Under the pieces are notes generated by a model. The model saw nothing but the letters and a program-made list of their open reading frames with translations. It was not told where the DNA came from and ran no database searches. Below are positions 37,844 through 47,531 of a stretch of DNA of 64,000 nucleotides, piece after piece. The first letter of the stretch is position 1, and the number at the start of each line of letters is the position of its first letter. A program made the translations under genes and the position numbers. The stretch comes from Pandoraea terrigena. GTDB taxonomy: Bacteria; Pseudomonadota; Gammaproteobacteria; Burkholderiales; Burkholderiaceae. Where the stretch lies: the NCBI RefSeq assembly GCF_902459705.1, contig NZ_CABPRU010000010.1, positions 1 through 64,000 on the forward strand, written 5' to 3'.

Positions 37844-40111
37844 TCAGAAGTCGATCTTCGCGTTCAGGCTGACCATGCGCGGGTCGGCCGGCTTGATGTA
37901 GTTGTCGTACTGATACTCCCAGTACTTGCGGTTGGTCAGGTTGCTCACCGCCGCGCGCAGTGTCACGTCCTTGCCGGCGACGCGTGTGCGGTAGGTCGCG
38001 CCGAGGTTGATCAGCGTGTAGCCCGAGACGGTCAGCGAATTCTGCGGATTGAGCGCCGTGCGGCCGTTGTAGCGGATGTCGCCCCCAACCGAGAGGCCCG
38101 GCACGTATGGCACCTTGTACTCGACGTTGCCCGAGAGCACGAAGCGCGGTGCGCCGCCCACCCGGTTGCCGTCGAACCCGTTCGTACGGGCGTACCAGCT
38201 ATCGAGCGCCATGGCGCTGGCGCCGAGCGTCCACCGCGGCCCCAGCTTCACCGAGCCCGCCAGCTCGATCCCCTGATAGATGGACTGGCCGTCCGACACG
38301 CGCGCGTTGGCGCTATTCGTATACACCGCACCACGCTCGATGCGGAAGAGCGCCGCCGTCGTACTCCAGGTGTCCTGTTCCGTCTTCACGCCGACCTCGT
38401 ACTGACGGCTCTTGAACGGATTGAGCACCGCGCCCGCGTTGGCGTAGGTCGACCCTACCACTTCGCCGGCCTCGAGCGCTTCCACATAGCTCGCGTACGC
38501 CGTCGTGTTTGCTGCGAGCTTGTACATCACGGCGAGCGTTGGCGTGAACACGCCGTTCGTCGAGTAAGTCGAGATGCCCTGCGCGTTCGTCTGGTTGTAG
38601 TTCGTGAAGCGCACGCCACCAAGCACCGATAGACGGTCCGTGATCTGCACCGTGTCCGAGGCAAAGACCGAGCGTTGCTCGATGGCGCTGGAACGTTGCG
38701 CCTTGAGCGTCGAGCCGTCGCCGAAGAACTGATACGACGTGCCCTGGTACAGATTGCCGGAGTATGTCGAGAACGGAACATACGCGTTGGCGGTGACCGG
38801 ACTGTAGAGATACGTGTAGTCGTTCGTCTGATACTGCGATGCGTAGCCGAACGTCAGTTGATGTGCGAAAGGCCCAGTGCGAACCTTGCCCTCGGCCGTC
38901 ACCTGCCACGCGTGGAACGTGTTGATCTCGTCGCCCAGATCGTTCAAGCCGCGAAAGTCGCCCGCGCCGTTGAGCAAGTAGAGCGTGGCTTCGTTACGGT
39001 CGCGCGTCGACTTGTTGTACGCGAAGTTGGCCGAGACCTTCCAGTCCGGATTCACCTGATACTGCAGGCCGGTCGTGTAGAACTGCGTGATGGTGTTCAG
39101 ATGCGTGGCCTGCGTCTGGAGATTCGCGCTCGACACATTGATCGGCCCCGGCAACTGATTGCCCTGGAAGGACGCCGTCGAGAGCGAGGGCGTTGTGCCC
39201 GTCGCCCGACGGTCCTGATACATGGCGCCGAAGTTCCACGTGAGATCGGGGGTGAGGCGGGCGTCGAGCGCGAGCGACACCGTGTCGCGATTCAGATTGC
39301 CGTCAGAATAGGTGCGACCCTCTTCATGCGTGTAGTTCAGGCGGGCGCCGAACATGTCGTTCGGCCCGGCACGGCCGCCGAGATCGACGTGCTCGCGCCA
39401 GATGCCATCCGAATGAAAACCCACGTCGACGCTGGCGATGCGCTCGTCCGTCGGCTTCTTCGTCACGTAGTTCACCACGCCGCCCGGGGCAACGAAGCCG
39501 TACATGAAGCCGGACAACCCCTTGAGCAGTTCCACGCGCTCGAACTGCTCGTACGGCATCGTCACGCCGTAGGTCATCACGGGCATGCCGTCGAGCTTGA
39601 AGCCGTATTGCCAATCGATCGGCATGCCGCGCACGTAGATGTAACCGGCCCACGCGTCAAAAGCGTTGCTGCCGTCGGTCACGGAGGCGTCGGTCGAGAA
39701 CACGTCGCCGAGCTTGGCGGGTTGACGTTGTTCGAGCTGCTCCTGACTGACCACCGTCGTCGAGAACGGCGTATCGAGCTGGCTGCGCGAGCCGAGCGCG
39801 CCGGATTGCACCGGCTGCTTGAGGTTCTGCGGCGTTTCGCGCAGGGCCGAGCGGGTCACCGTCGTGGCCTGGAGCGTGGTTTGCGCAACAGCGTCGCTTG
39901 TCGTCTCATCGGCCGACGGGGCCGGCACGGTGGACGTAGCCGCCAGCGACTGGGCGACGGCCGGGGTGACGGCAAAGGTCAACAGCGTGGCCAACGCGAG
40001 TGGCGCGAGGTGGCTGCGAGGAACGACTGTGTTGCCCGCCGCAACGCGGCCAGCCTTCCCCGAGGCGCGGTGATGGTGAGCGAAGGTCATACTTGAAATT
40101 CCGAGTGACAT
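37844..40111 (-). CDS. TonB-dependent siderophore receptor
   Basis: The 755-aa outer-membrane receptor has a long signal (cleavage near TPAVAQS), a TonB-box-like stretch, a plug domain (about 100-230, with YIYVRGMPIDWQYGFKLDG and GFMYGFVAPGGVVN) and a 22-strand barrel ending in Phe. It imports a ferric siderophore with TonB energy. The start is 40111 or the Met seven codons on. A clear Fur box lies 20 bp above. No siderophore synthesis, regulator or ABC genes adjoin it. Confidence 0.93.
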   Translation of the reverse strand: MSLGISSMTFAHHHRASGKAGRVAAGNTVVPRSHLAPLALATLLTFAVTPAVAQSLAATSTVPAPSADETTSDAVAQTTLQATTVTRSALRETPQNLKQPVQSGALGSRSQLDTPFSTTVVSQEQLEQRQPAKLGDVFSTDASVTDGSNAFDAWAGYIYVRGMPIDWQYGFKLDGMPVMTYGVTMPYEQFERVELLKGLSGFMYGFVAPGGVVNYVTKKPTDERIASVDVGFHSDGIWREHVDLGGRAGPNDMFGARLNYTHEEGRTYSDGNLNRDTVSLALDARLTPDLTWNFGAMYQDRRATGTTPSLSTASFQGNQLPGPINVSSANLQTQATHLNTITQFYTTGLQYQVNPDWKVSANFAYNKSTRDRNEATLYLLNGAGDFRGLNDLGDEINTFHAWQVTAEGKVRTGPFAHQLTFGYASQYQTNDYTYLYSPVTANAYVPFSTYSGNLYQGTSYQFFGDGSTLKAQRSSAIEQRSVFASDTVQITDRLSVLGGVRFTNYNQTNAQGISTYSTNGVFTPTLAVMYKLAANTTAYASYVEALEAGEVVGSTYANAGAVLNPFKSRQYEVGVKTEQDTWSTTAALFRIERGAVYTNSANARVSDGQSIYQGIELAGSVKLGPRWTLGASAMALDSWYARTNGFDGNRVGGAPRFVLSGNVEYKVPYVPGLSVGGDIRYNGRTALNPQNSLTVSGYTLINLGATYRTRVAGKDVTLRAAVSNLTNRKYWEYQYDNYIKPADPRMVSLNAKIDF

Positions 40112-40130
40112 TTTTGAAATATTTATATTT

Positions 40131-40155
40131 AATGAGAATCGTTAACATTCTCATT
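40131..40155. promoter_or_regulatory. Fur box
   Basis: AATGAGAAT (40131-40139) and ATTCTCATT (40147-40155) are perfect inverted arms 7 bp apart, closely matching the Fur consensus. It sits directly above the TonB receptor gene, so iron should repress it. Confidence 0.88.
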
Positions 40156-40433
40156 CAAAAATCGGAATATTAGCAAACGTTCGCGTATCGTCAACACGTG
40201 TTGAAGATGGCGGCGGGCGGCAACGCAGAAATACAACATTTCCGTCCCTTACATGACAGGAATGTTGCAGAAAGAACCCGCGGGGCGAACCAAGCGGCGG
40301 CGGTTTCGGGACGGCGGCCTGGCCAGCGCATTGGAAACGGTATCAAATAGGCTAGTATTGCGGCACTGTCGCCGACCGAGCGGCTAATCGACTGGAACGC
40401 CGACCCTCATCCGGGGCGCGCGCGCAATGTGGT

Positions 40434-40913
40434 ATGGACCTCGACGCCATTGATTTGAAGATTTTGCGGGAGCTGCAAGCCGACGCCCGCCTCACCAACG
40501 TGGAACTCGCCTCGCGCGTGAACCTCTCGCCATCACCGTGCCTGGCGCGCGTGAAGGCGCTCGAAGCGGCGGGCTACATCCGCCAGCGCGTCACGCTGCT
40601 CGACCCGTCCCGGCTCGGGTTGCACATCAACGTTTTCATCCACGTCACGCTCGAAAACCAGCATCGCGACGGCCTGGACGCCTTCGAAGCGGCCGTCACC
40701 GCGTTGCCGAACGTCATGGAGTGTTACCTGATGTCGGGCGACGCCGATTACCTGCTGCGCGTGATGGTCAGCGACATGAGCGCCTATGAGACGCTCATTA
40801 CCGATCGTCTGTCCCGCATCCCGGGCATCCGCAACATTCGTTCGAGCTTCGCGCTCAAGCAGGTCCTGTACACCACGGCCGTCCCGGTGCCCGATCGCTC
40901 CAGCGATGCCTGA
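40434..40913 (+). CDS. Lrp/AsnC family regulator
   Basis: The 159-aa protein begins MDLDAIDLKILRELQADAR, with an AsnC helix-turn-helix (NVELASRVNLSPSPCLARVKALE) and a RAM domain. Its stop overlaps the start of an EamA transporter gene by 8 nt, so it and the transporter form one translational unit. It probably controls that transporter. Confidence 0.93.
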   Translation: MDLDAIDLKILRELQADARLTNVELASRVNLSPSPCLARVKALEAAGYIRQRVTLLDPSRLGLHINVFIHVTLENQHRDGLDAFEAAVTALPNVMECYLMSGDADYLLRVMVSDMSAYETLITDRLSRIPGIRNIRSSFALKQVLYTTAVPVPDRSSDA

Positions 40914-41862
40914 GGCCGCCGTCACCGGCAAACCCGCGGCATCCGACATCGCCCAGCCACCGCACGGCGGGGCCGGCCAGCAGATCGCGCTGCATGTCGC
41001 GGCCATGCTGTTCGGAGCCTCGGCGCTGTTTGGCGAGCACATTGCCGCGAGCAGCACCATGATCGTCTTCGGTCGCGGCCTCTTCGCATGGCTTGCGCTG
41101 AGCGTCATTGCCCTCGCGGGCCTGGCGGGCATGCGCAGTGCCGCGCGGGTCTCGGGCGGCGCACCGTGGCGGGGGCTTTCGCCCGACGCCGCGTTGCGCT
41201 TGATCGTCGCGGGCGTGCTCCTCGCCGCGCATTGGCTCGCGTTCTTCCTGGCGATCAAAGCCGGCGGCGTTGCCGTCGGCACGCTCGGCTTCGCCTGCTT
41301 CCCGGCGTTCGTGATCCTGCTCGAATGGCCATTGCGCCGCGAGCGGCCCACGCTGGGCGACGGGGGCGTCATCGCGCTCGTGTGCATCGGACTGGCGCTC
41401 GTCACCCCGGCGTTCGACTGGCGCGCCGGGGCAACCGTCGGCCTCGCTTGGGGGGTGCTCTCCGGCGCCATTTACGCTGTCATCGCCTTGTCCAATCGCG
41501 TGCAGGGCGCGCAGGCGTCGCCATTGCAGGCCAGTTGGTGGCAATGCTTCGGCATCCTGCTCGTGCTCGGCCCCTTCGCCTGGCGCGAGGCGCTGTCGCT
41601 CCCGGTGGTCCAATGGGGATGGCTGGCGTGCCTCGGCGTCGTGTGCACCGCTCTCGCGTATACGCTGTTCATCCACGCGCTGCGCACGGTCAAGGCCAGT
41701 CGGGCGGCAGTGGTCATCGCGCTCGAACCCGTCTATGCCATTGCCTTCGCATGGGCACTGTTCGGCACGTCGCCCACGCTCAAGATGGCCGCGGGCGGCA
41801 TGTGCATCGTCGGCGCCGTGGCCTGGTCCGGTTCGATGCGCTCACGCCGCCCCGCGCACTAA
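40906..41862 (+). CDS. EamA/DMT family transporter
   Basis: The 318-aa inner-membrane protein has ten predicted helices and two EamA repeats. Its start lies inside the end of the upstream Lrp-type gene, suggesting translational coupling. Amino acid or metabolite efflux is likely, given the Lrp partner. Confidence 0.92.
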   Translation: MPEAAVTGKPAASDIAQPPHGGAGQQIALHVAAMLFGASALFGEHIAASSTMIVFGRGLFAWLALSVIALAGLAGMRSAARVSGGAPWRGLSPDAALRLIVAGVLLAAHWLAFFLAIKAGGVAVGTLGFACFPAFVILLEWPLRRERPTLGDGGVIALVCIGLALVTPAFDWRAGATVGLAWGVLSGAIYAVIALSNRVQGAQASPLQASWWQCFGILLVLGPFAWREALSLPVVQWGWLACLGVVCTALAYTLFIHALRTVKASRAAVVIALEPVYAIAFAWALFGTSPTLKMAAGGMCIVGAVAWSGSMRSRRPAH

Positions 41863-41878
41863 GGCTTCGCTGAAGCCA

Positions 41879-42637
41879 TCAGATGAACATGCCGCCCGAC
41901 GCCTCGATGCGCTGCGCGTTGATCCAGCCCGTCTCGTCGGCCAGCAGCGCCGCCACCATGCCGCCGATGTCCTCGGCCTCGCCCACGCGCCCCAGCGCCG
42001 TGTTCGCCGCGATCATCTGATGGACGCCCTGGTTGTCACGTACCGTGCCGCCGTTGAAGTCTGTCGCGATGGCGCCCGGCGCCACCGTATTGGCCCGAAT
42101 GCCGCGCGCCCCCAGTTCCTTGGCCAGATAGCGCGAGAACACCTCGATACCGCCCTTCATCATCGCGTAGGCGGACGCGCCAGGCAGCGAGAAACGCGCC
42201 AGGCCGCTCGAGACGTTCAGGATGCGCCCGCCGTCCGCGATCAGCGGCAGCAAGGTCTGCGTCAGGAAATACGGCCCCTTCAGATGCAGCCGCACGAGTT
42301 CGTCGAACTGCGCTTCGGTCGTCTCGGCAAACGACGCATGCAAGCCCGTTCCGGCGTTGTTGACGAGGAAGTCGAACGTGTCGCGCTGCCAGAGGTCGCC
42401 CAGCACGCGCCTGATCTGCGCCGCGAACGGTCCGAACTGCGACGCATCCGACACGTCGAGCGGAAGGGCGACGGCGTTGGCGCCCAGCTTGCCGATCTCG
42501 GCCACGACCGCGTCGGCTTCCGCGCGCTGGCGCCGATAGGTGAGGATGACGTCGATACCGCGACGTGCGGCGGCGAGCGCCGAAGCGCGGCCCAGGCCGC
42601 GGCTGCCACCGGTGATGAGAACGATCTTGCGAGTCAT
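41879..42637 (-). CDS. Short-chain dehydrogenase/reductase
   Basis: The 252-aa protein has the classical SDR Rossmann motif GGSRGLGR at 10-17, NNAGTG, a catalytic Ser in NVSSGLA and the YAMMK motif (Tyr-x-x-x-Lys). AGGAGA sets the start at 42637. It is divergent from a LysR gene, the likely regulator. The substrate is unknown. Confidence 0.93.
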   Translation of the reverse strand: MTRKIVLITGGSRGLGRASALAAARRGIDVILTYRRQRAEADAVVAEIGKLGANAVALPLDVSDASQFGPFAAQIRRVLGDLWQRDTFDFLVNNAGTGLHASFAETTEAQFDELVRLHLKGPYFLTQTLLPLIADGGRILNVSSGLARFSLPGASAYAMMKGGIEVFSRYLAKELGARGIRANTVAPGAIATDFNGGTVRDNQGVHQMIAANTALGRVGEAEDIGGMVAALLADETGWINAQRIEASGGMFI

Positions 42638-42811
42638 GGTGTATCTCCTGAAAGCGTTGGGCCCTGCCCGTTGACAATGCCCCGTTGAATCCGATCGACG
42701 ACCTCGCCGGTCGCCTTGGACCGCAGCGGCCGGCGCTCGCGTGAGCCAGTCGATGTCCGTCACCAACTGCCCCAGACGGAGCGCTTTAGGTGCCGCGGTA
42801 TGTTCAACAGG

Positions 42812-42866
42812 TTATTGCAATGCGTTTCACCAATAAACCAGGCTAATTTGATTACACTGATCAAAT
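42812..42866. promoter_or_regulatory. LysR operators between the SDR and lysR genes
   Basis: TTATTG-N13-CAATAA (42812-42836) and ATTTGAT-N7-ATCAAAT (42846-42866) are two dyads. The second is a perfect inverted repeat of T-N11-A type ending 40 bp above lysR. They are the best targets for the divergent LysR protein. Confidence 0.65.
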
Positions 42867-42905
42867 TCCAATAACAATCGACCTTTGGATCGACCCTCTC
42901 CCACC

Positions 42906-43811
42906 ATGCATCAGCTCGACGCCATGCGCATCTTCGTGCGTATTACGCAGACTGGCAGTTTCACGCAGGCCGCTGACGGTCTTGGCCTGCCTCGCGCCAG
43001 CGTATCCAACGCCATCAAACAGCTGGAGGCCAAGCTGGGCACGCGCCTGCTGCATCGGACCACGCGACGCGTACAACTCACGCAGGACGGACAGGCGTGC
43101 CTCGAGCGATGCCAGGATCTGCTCGCCGACATGGAAGAGTGGGAGACGATGTTCGTTGCGCGCGACGAAGCGCTCACGGGTCGCCTGCGCGTCGATTTGC
43201 CCGCGACGCTCGCGCGTACGACAGTCATCCCGCAATTGCCTGGCTTTCTGGCGCAACACCCGGCCCTGCGCTTGGAACTGTCGAGCACCGACCGGCGAGT
43301 CGATCTCGTGCGCGAGGGATTCGACTGCGTACTGCGCGTGGGCACCATCGCCGACTCGACGCTGATCGCGCGACCGCTCGGCGACATGCGGCAGGTCAAC
43401 GTCGCGAGCCCGGAGTACCTGGTGCGCTACGGCGTGCCGCGCTCGCTCGGCGATCTGCGCTCGCATCGACTGATCCACTACACGACGACGCTTGGGTCTC
43501 GCCCCGTGGGCTGGGAATACTTCGACGGCGAACGCTATACGCAGTGGCCGATGGAGGGCGTGCTGACCGTAAACAATGCCGATGCCTATCAAGCGGCATG
43601 CCTCGCCGGACTCGGATTGATTCAGGCACCCGAGAGCGGCGTGCGCGAGCGGCTGGCCGACGGGTCGCTGCAAGCCGTACTGCCGGAGTACCAAGCGGAG
43701 CCGCTGGCCGTCACGTTGCTGTACGCGAACCGACGTCATCTGCCCCGGCGCGCTCAGGTGTTCATGAACTGGCTCGCCGATTTGATGACGCCGCGTCTGA
43801 CGACGAGGTGA
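42906..43811 (+). CDS. LysR-type transcriptional regulator
   Basis: The 301-aa protein starts MHQLDAMRIFVRITQTGSF, with a helix-turn-helix (SFTQAADGLGLPRASVSNAIKQLE) and an effector domain from about 95. It is of the short-chain-dehydrogenase-linked AaeR/DsdC-like type and divergent from the SDR gene. Two candidate operators lie in the shared region. Confidence 0.93.
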   Translation: MHQLDAMRIFVRITQTGSFTQAADGLGLPRASVSNAIKQLEAKLGTRLLHRTTRRVQLTQDGQACLERCQDLLADMEEWETMFVARDEALTGRLRVDLPATLARTTVIPQLPGFLAQHPALRLELSSTDRRVDLVREGFDCVLRVGTIADSTLIARPLGDMRQVNVASPEYLVRYGVPRSLGDLRSHRLIHYTTTLGSRPVGWEYFDGERYTQWPMEGVLTVNNADAYQAACLAGLGLIQAPESGVRERLADGSLQAVLPEYQAEPLAVTLLYANRRHLPRRAQVFMNWLADLMTPRLTTR

Positions 43812-43893
43812 GTTGAGACGGGTTGACGACGCTCGACCAACCCCGCGCGCAGCGACTGTCGGTGCCGCCGATGCCGCCAGTGCCCCACCGGCG

Positions 43894-44556
43894 CTAGCGC
43901 GCGTGCGACAGGCCCCGCTCGACCATCCCGACAAGCCGCTGCCCCAACCCGTCGACCTGATCGTCGGGCAGATGACGCAGCGGGCCATCGATGACCAGCA
44001 CCGACAACCCGTGCACGGCCGCCCAGGCGAGATACTCCGCGCCAGGTCGTTGCGCAGCGTCGATGATGCCGGCCGCGACCATGCCGTCCAGCGACGCCCC
44101 CAGCAACTCAAACGGATTCAGGCCGCTCTCCCCCGCCTTGGCTGGATCGGCCGCCGAGCGCACATTCTCCGACGGAGAAAAGGCCGTGCGGAACAGTCCC
44201 GGCTGTGCGCGGGCGAAGTGCAGATAACCGATGCCGACCGCGCGCAGTCCGGCCCGTGCGCGCTCGATGGCGCTGAGCGTCGCCGTTTCCAGCGCCGCCA
44301 GCTCATGCTCGATGGCCACCGCCAGTTCGGCCAACGCCGCCGAGCGCACCGCGCCGAGCAAATCCTGGCGATTCGCGAAGTGCCGGTAGGCCGCATTGGG
44401 TACCACCCCGGCGCGACGCGTTGCCTCACGCAACACCACCGCATCGGGCCCGCCCTCGCGCGCCAGCGCGATCCCGGCTTCCAGCAATGCCCGGCGCAGG
44501 TCGCCATGTCGATATGTCGCGCGCGCCGGCCCCGTCGATGTTGCCTGTTCCGTCAT
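43894..44556 (-). CDS. TetR family regulator (TetR/AcrR, C-terminal WHG-type)
   Basis: The 220-aa protein has an N-terminal TetR domain (YRHGDLRRALLEAG, NAAYRHFANRQDLL) and a helical ligand domain. AAGGAG precedes the start at 44556. It is divergent from a SnoaL-like/VOC pair; paired inverted repeats in the shared region are its likely operators. Confidence 0.92.
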   Translation of the reverse strand: MTEQATSTGPARATYRHGDLRRALLEAGIALAREGGPDAVVLREATRRAGVVPNAAYRHFANRQDLLGAVRSAALAELAVAIEHELAALETATLSAIERARAGLRAVGIGYLHFARAQPGLFRTAFSPSENVRSAADPAKAGESGLNPFELLGASLDGMVAAGIIDAAQRPGAEYLAWAAVHGLSVLVIDGPLRHLPDDQVDGLGQRLVGMVERGLSHAR

Positions 44557-44567
44557 TACAGCTCCTT

Positions 44568-44614
44568 GTGGACAGTGTCCATTATGTCTGCTATTGTTTG
44601 TGTACACTGTCCAC
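44568..44614. promoter_or_regulatory. Paired operators of the TetR regulator
   Basis: GTGGACAGTGT (44568-44578) recurs as its reverse complement ACACTGTCCAC (44604-44614), 25 bp apart. The left site is itself part of the palindrome GGACAGTGTCC. The AT-rich spacer likely holds promoters for both tetR and the SnoaL gene. Confidence 0.75.
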
Positions 44615-44727
44615 AAAGACAAGTTGCGGCGCATCATTCCTCGATGTGCCGGGCGGCATGGCCATGTCGTCGCTGTGGTTGTCGTCGTTCCCCATCAAAA
44701 GTCACTCATTGCACATCAGGAGGCACT

Positions 44728-45147
44728 ATGGTTGAGACGTATCCCGCGCACGGCGACGAAGCCGCCATTCGTGCAATCCAGTCGGCGTGGCTTGACGCCG
44801 TGCGCAACAAGACGGTCGGCACCCTGCTCGAGCACTATGACCCGCAGGTCGTCGTGTTCGACGTGATGCCGCCGACCGAGCATCGCGGCACCCAGGCATA
44901 CCGCCGTCTGCTCGAGGGTTGGTTCGGCCACACGGTCGGGCCGATCCATTTCGAAGTCACGCAGTGGCACCTCGTGCACGCCGGGGATCTGGCGTTCAGC
45001 CACAGCGTGAATGTCGTTCGCAACACCGGCCCGGACGGCCAGACGCACGGCGCCACCGTGCGGGCTACCGTGGGCTATCGCAAGTCGCAAGGTCGCTGGC
45101 GCGTGGTACACGAGCACGCGTCGGTGCCCATGACGTTCGCGCCGTAA
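44728..45147 (+). CDS. SnoaL-like (NTF2-like) protein
   Basis: The 139-aa protein has the cone-shaped NTF2-like fold pattern of SnoaL/SgcJ proteins (AIRAIQSAWLDAVRNKTVGTL at the start and a GRWRVVHEHAS ending). AGGAGG precedes its start. It is the first gene divergent from the tetR gene, followed by a VOC protein. Possible roles are a small-molecule isomerase, a hydrolase or a binding protein. Confidence 0.88.
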   Translation: MVETYPAHGDEAAIRAIQSAWLDAVRNKTVGTLLEHYDPQVVVFDVMPPTEHRGTQAYRRLLEGWFGHTVGPIHFEVTQWHLVHAGDLAFSHSVNVVRNTGPDGQTHGATVRATVGYRKSQGRWRVVHEHASVPMTFAP

Positions 45148-45203
45148 GTCTTCTCTGCCAGGGCGTCGTCATGCCCCTTTTCCAGAATCAACAGGAGCGT
45201 TCC

Positions 45204-45632
45204 ATGCAAGTCCATTCCTATTTGTTTTTCGAAGGTCGTTGCGAAGAAGCCATTGCGTTCTACGAGAAAGTGCTGGGTGCAAAGCGCGGCATGCTCATGC
45301 GCTACGGCGAAAGCCCGGAGCCGTGCCCGGAAGGGATGCTGCCGCCTGGCAGCGAGGACAAGATCATGCATGGTGAATTCACCCTCGGCGAATCGATGGT
45401 GATGGCCTCGGACGGCAGGGTGAGTGGCAAGCCCAAGTTCGACGGCTTTTCGCTGTCGGTCGACTTCACCGAGGTAGCGGCGGCGGAGAAGGCTTTCCAT
45501 GGGCTGGCCGATGGCGGCGAGGTGAATATGCCGCTCGGCGAGACCTTCTACGCGAAGACCTTTGGCATGGTCAAGGATCGCTTCGGCATGAACTGGATGG
45601 TGATCGTGCCGAAGGAGATGCCGGGAGACTAA
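45204..45632 (+). CDS. VOC family (PhnB/glyoxalase-like) protein
   Basis: The 142-aa protein belongs to the PhnB-type VOC group ([22 protein letters not shown], the conserved [11 protein letters not shown] and a [10 protein letters not shown]-terminal motif). The metal-ligand His/Glu pattern is partial. It lies 56 nt after the SnoaL gene, in the TetR-controlled unit. Confidence 0.92.
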   Translation: MQVHSYLFFEGRCEEAIAFYEKVLGAKRGMLMRYGESPEPCPEGMLPPGSEDKIMHGEFTLGESMVMASDGRVSGKPKFDGFSLSVDFTEVAAAEKAFHGLADGGEVNMPLGETFYAKTFGMVKDRFGMNWMVIVPKEMPGD

Positions 45633-45778
45633 AGCATTGGGGCGCGCCGGGCGCTCGTCCGGCCGCTCGCATCATGGCTGCGGGCGGGCATCGGCGTCAA
45701 CGACGATCCGGTGCCCACTGTCTTGCGCCCGCGCGGTGTGTCCAACAAGTTCAGCACGCCTGTGCTATCGTCGCCGCC

Positions 45779-46708
45779 ATGCCATCCGTGATCTCAATCC
45801 AGAATCTGTCGAAGACGTACGCAACGGGTTTCCAGGCGCTCAAGAACATCAATCTGGAAATTCGGCGCGGCGAGATCTTCGCCCTGCTCGGCCCGAACGG
45901 CGCCGGCAAAACGACCCTCATCAGCACCATTTGCGGCATCGTGCGCCCCACCTCGGGCACGGTCACCGTCGACGGTCACGATATCGTCACGGACTACCGT
46001 GCCGCGCGTGAAGCCATCGGCCTGGTCCCGCAGGAGTTGACCACAGACGCCTTCGAGTCGGTGTGGGCCACCGTCTCGTTCTCGCGGGGCCTGTTCGGCA
46101 AGCCGGCAAACCCGGCGTACATCGAAAAGGTGCTGCGTTCGCTTTCGCTGTGGGAGAAGAAGGACAGCCGCCTCATGCAGCTCTCGGGCGGCATGAAGCG
46201 ACGCGTGCTGATCGCCAAGGCGCTCTCGCACGAGCCGCGCGTGTTGTTCCTCGACGAGCCGACCGCCGGCGTCGATGTCGAGCTGCGCCGCGACATGTGG
46301 CGTCTCGTGAATTCGTTGCGCGAAACCGGCGTGACCGTGATCCTCACCACGCACTACATCGAAGAGGCCGAGGAGATGGCCGATCGGGTGGGCATCATCA
46401 CCGGCGGCGAGATCACCCTCGTGCAGGAGAAGACCGAATTGATGCGGCACATGGGCAGCAAGCAACTCGCGCTGCAACTGGCCGAGCCGCTGTCCGCCGT
46501 TCCCGATGCGCTCGCCGCCTACGGCCTCGCGCTCGACAACAATGGCACCGAACTCGTCTTCACCTACGACGCCAACATCGAGCAAACGTCCATCGCCGCC
46601 CTGCTGCGCGACATGGAACGCGCCGGCATCTCGGTGAAGGATCTACATACGACGCAAAGCTCGCTCGAAGACATCTTCGTCTCGCTCGTGCACAGGAAAG
46701 AAGGATGA
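45779..46708 (+). CDS. ABC-2 type exporter, ATPase subunit
   Basis: The 309-aa ATPase has Walker A (GPNGAGKT), the signature LSGGM, Walker B ([10 protein letters not shown]) and the switch His ([10 protein letters not shown]). Its C-terminal 80 residues form the DrrA-like extension. Its stop overlaps the permease start (ATGA). Drug, lipid or polysaccharide export is possible. Confidence 0.95.
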   Translation: MPSVISIQNLSKTYATGFQALKNINLEIRRGEIFALLGPNGAGKTTLISTICGIVRPTSGTVTVDGHDIVTDYRAAREAIGLVPQELTTDAFESVWATVSFSRGLFGKPANPAYIEKVLRSLSLWEKKDSRLMQLSGGMKRRVLIAKALSHEPRVLFLDEPTAGVDVELRRDMWRLVNSLRETGVTVILTTHYIEEAEEMADRVGIITGGEITLVQEKTELMRHMGSKQLALQLAEPLSAVPDALAAYGLALDNNGTELVFTYDANIEQTSIAALLRDMERAGISVKDLHTTQSSLEDIFVSLVHRKEG

Positions 46709-47478
46709 GCCGCGCCATGAATTTCCATGCCGTCAGGGCGATCTACAACTTCGAGATGGCTCGCACGCGTCGCACGCTGATGCAGAGCATCATCTCGCCG
46801 GTCATCTCGACCTCGCTGTACTTCGTGGTATTCGGTGCGGCCATCGGTTCGCGCATTCCCGAGATCGAGGGCGTGCCTTACGGCGCGTTCATCGTGCCGG
46901 GCCTCATCATGCTCTCGCTGCTTACGCAGAGCGTGACGAATGCGTCGTTCGGTATCTATTTCCCGCGCTTTACCGGCACGATCTACGAAATACTCTCCGC
47001 GCCCGTGTCGTACATGGAGATCGTGATCGCCTACGTGGGCGCGGCAGCCACCAAGTCGATCGTTCTCGGTGTGATCATGCTCGGCACGGCCGCGCTGTTC
47101 GTGCCGCTGCGCATCGAGCATCCGATCTGGATGGTGCTGTTTCTGGTGCTCACCGCCGTGACGTTCAGCCTGCTCGGCTTCATCATCGGCATCTGGGCCG
47201 ACGGTTTCGAGAAGCTGCAACTCGTGCCGCTGCTCATCATCACGCCGCTCACGTTTCTCGGCGGCAGCTTCTACTCGACGCACATCCTGCCGCCGTTCTG
47301 GCGCGCGGTCACCCTGTTCAATCCGGTCGTGTATCTCATCAGCGGTTTTCGCTGGAGCTTCTACGGACTCGCGGACGTGAGCGTCGGTGTGAGCCTCGGC
47401 ATGACGCTCGTGTTCCTCGCCGTCTTCCTCGGCGTCGTCGCGTGGATGTTCAAGACCGGTTACCGGCTCAAGAACTGA
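46705..47478 (+). CDS. ABC-2 type exporter, permease subunit
   Basis: The 257-aa membrane protein has six helices and the ABC-2 family signature around [18 protein letters not shown]. It starts in the ATGA overlap with the ATPase gene. The pair resembles NodJ/DrrB-like exporters. Confidence 0.94.
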   Translation: MSRAMNFHAVRAIYNFEMARTRRTLMQSIISPVISTSLYFVVFGAAIGSRIPEIEGVPYGAFIVPGLIMLSLLTQSVTNASFGIYFPRFTGTIYEILSAPVSYMEIVIAYVGAAATKSIVLGVIMLGTAALFVPLRIEHPIWMVLFLVLTAVTFSLLGFIIGIWADGFEKLQLVPLLIITPLTFLGGSFYSTHILPPFWRAVTLFNPVVYLISGFRWSFYGLADVSVGVSLGMTLVFLAVFLGVVAWMFKTGYRLKN

Positions 47479-47531
47479 CCTCGCCTGCCGGACGCGGCGC
47501 CGTCCGGCACTGGGCGCGCGCCATTGTCGCG

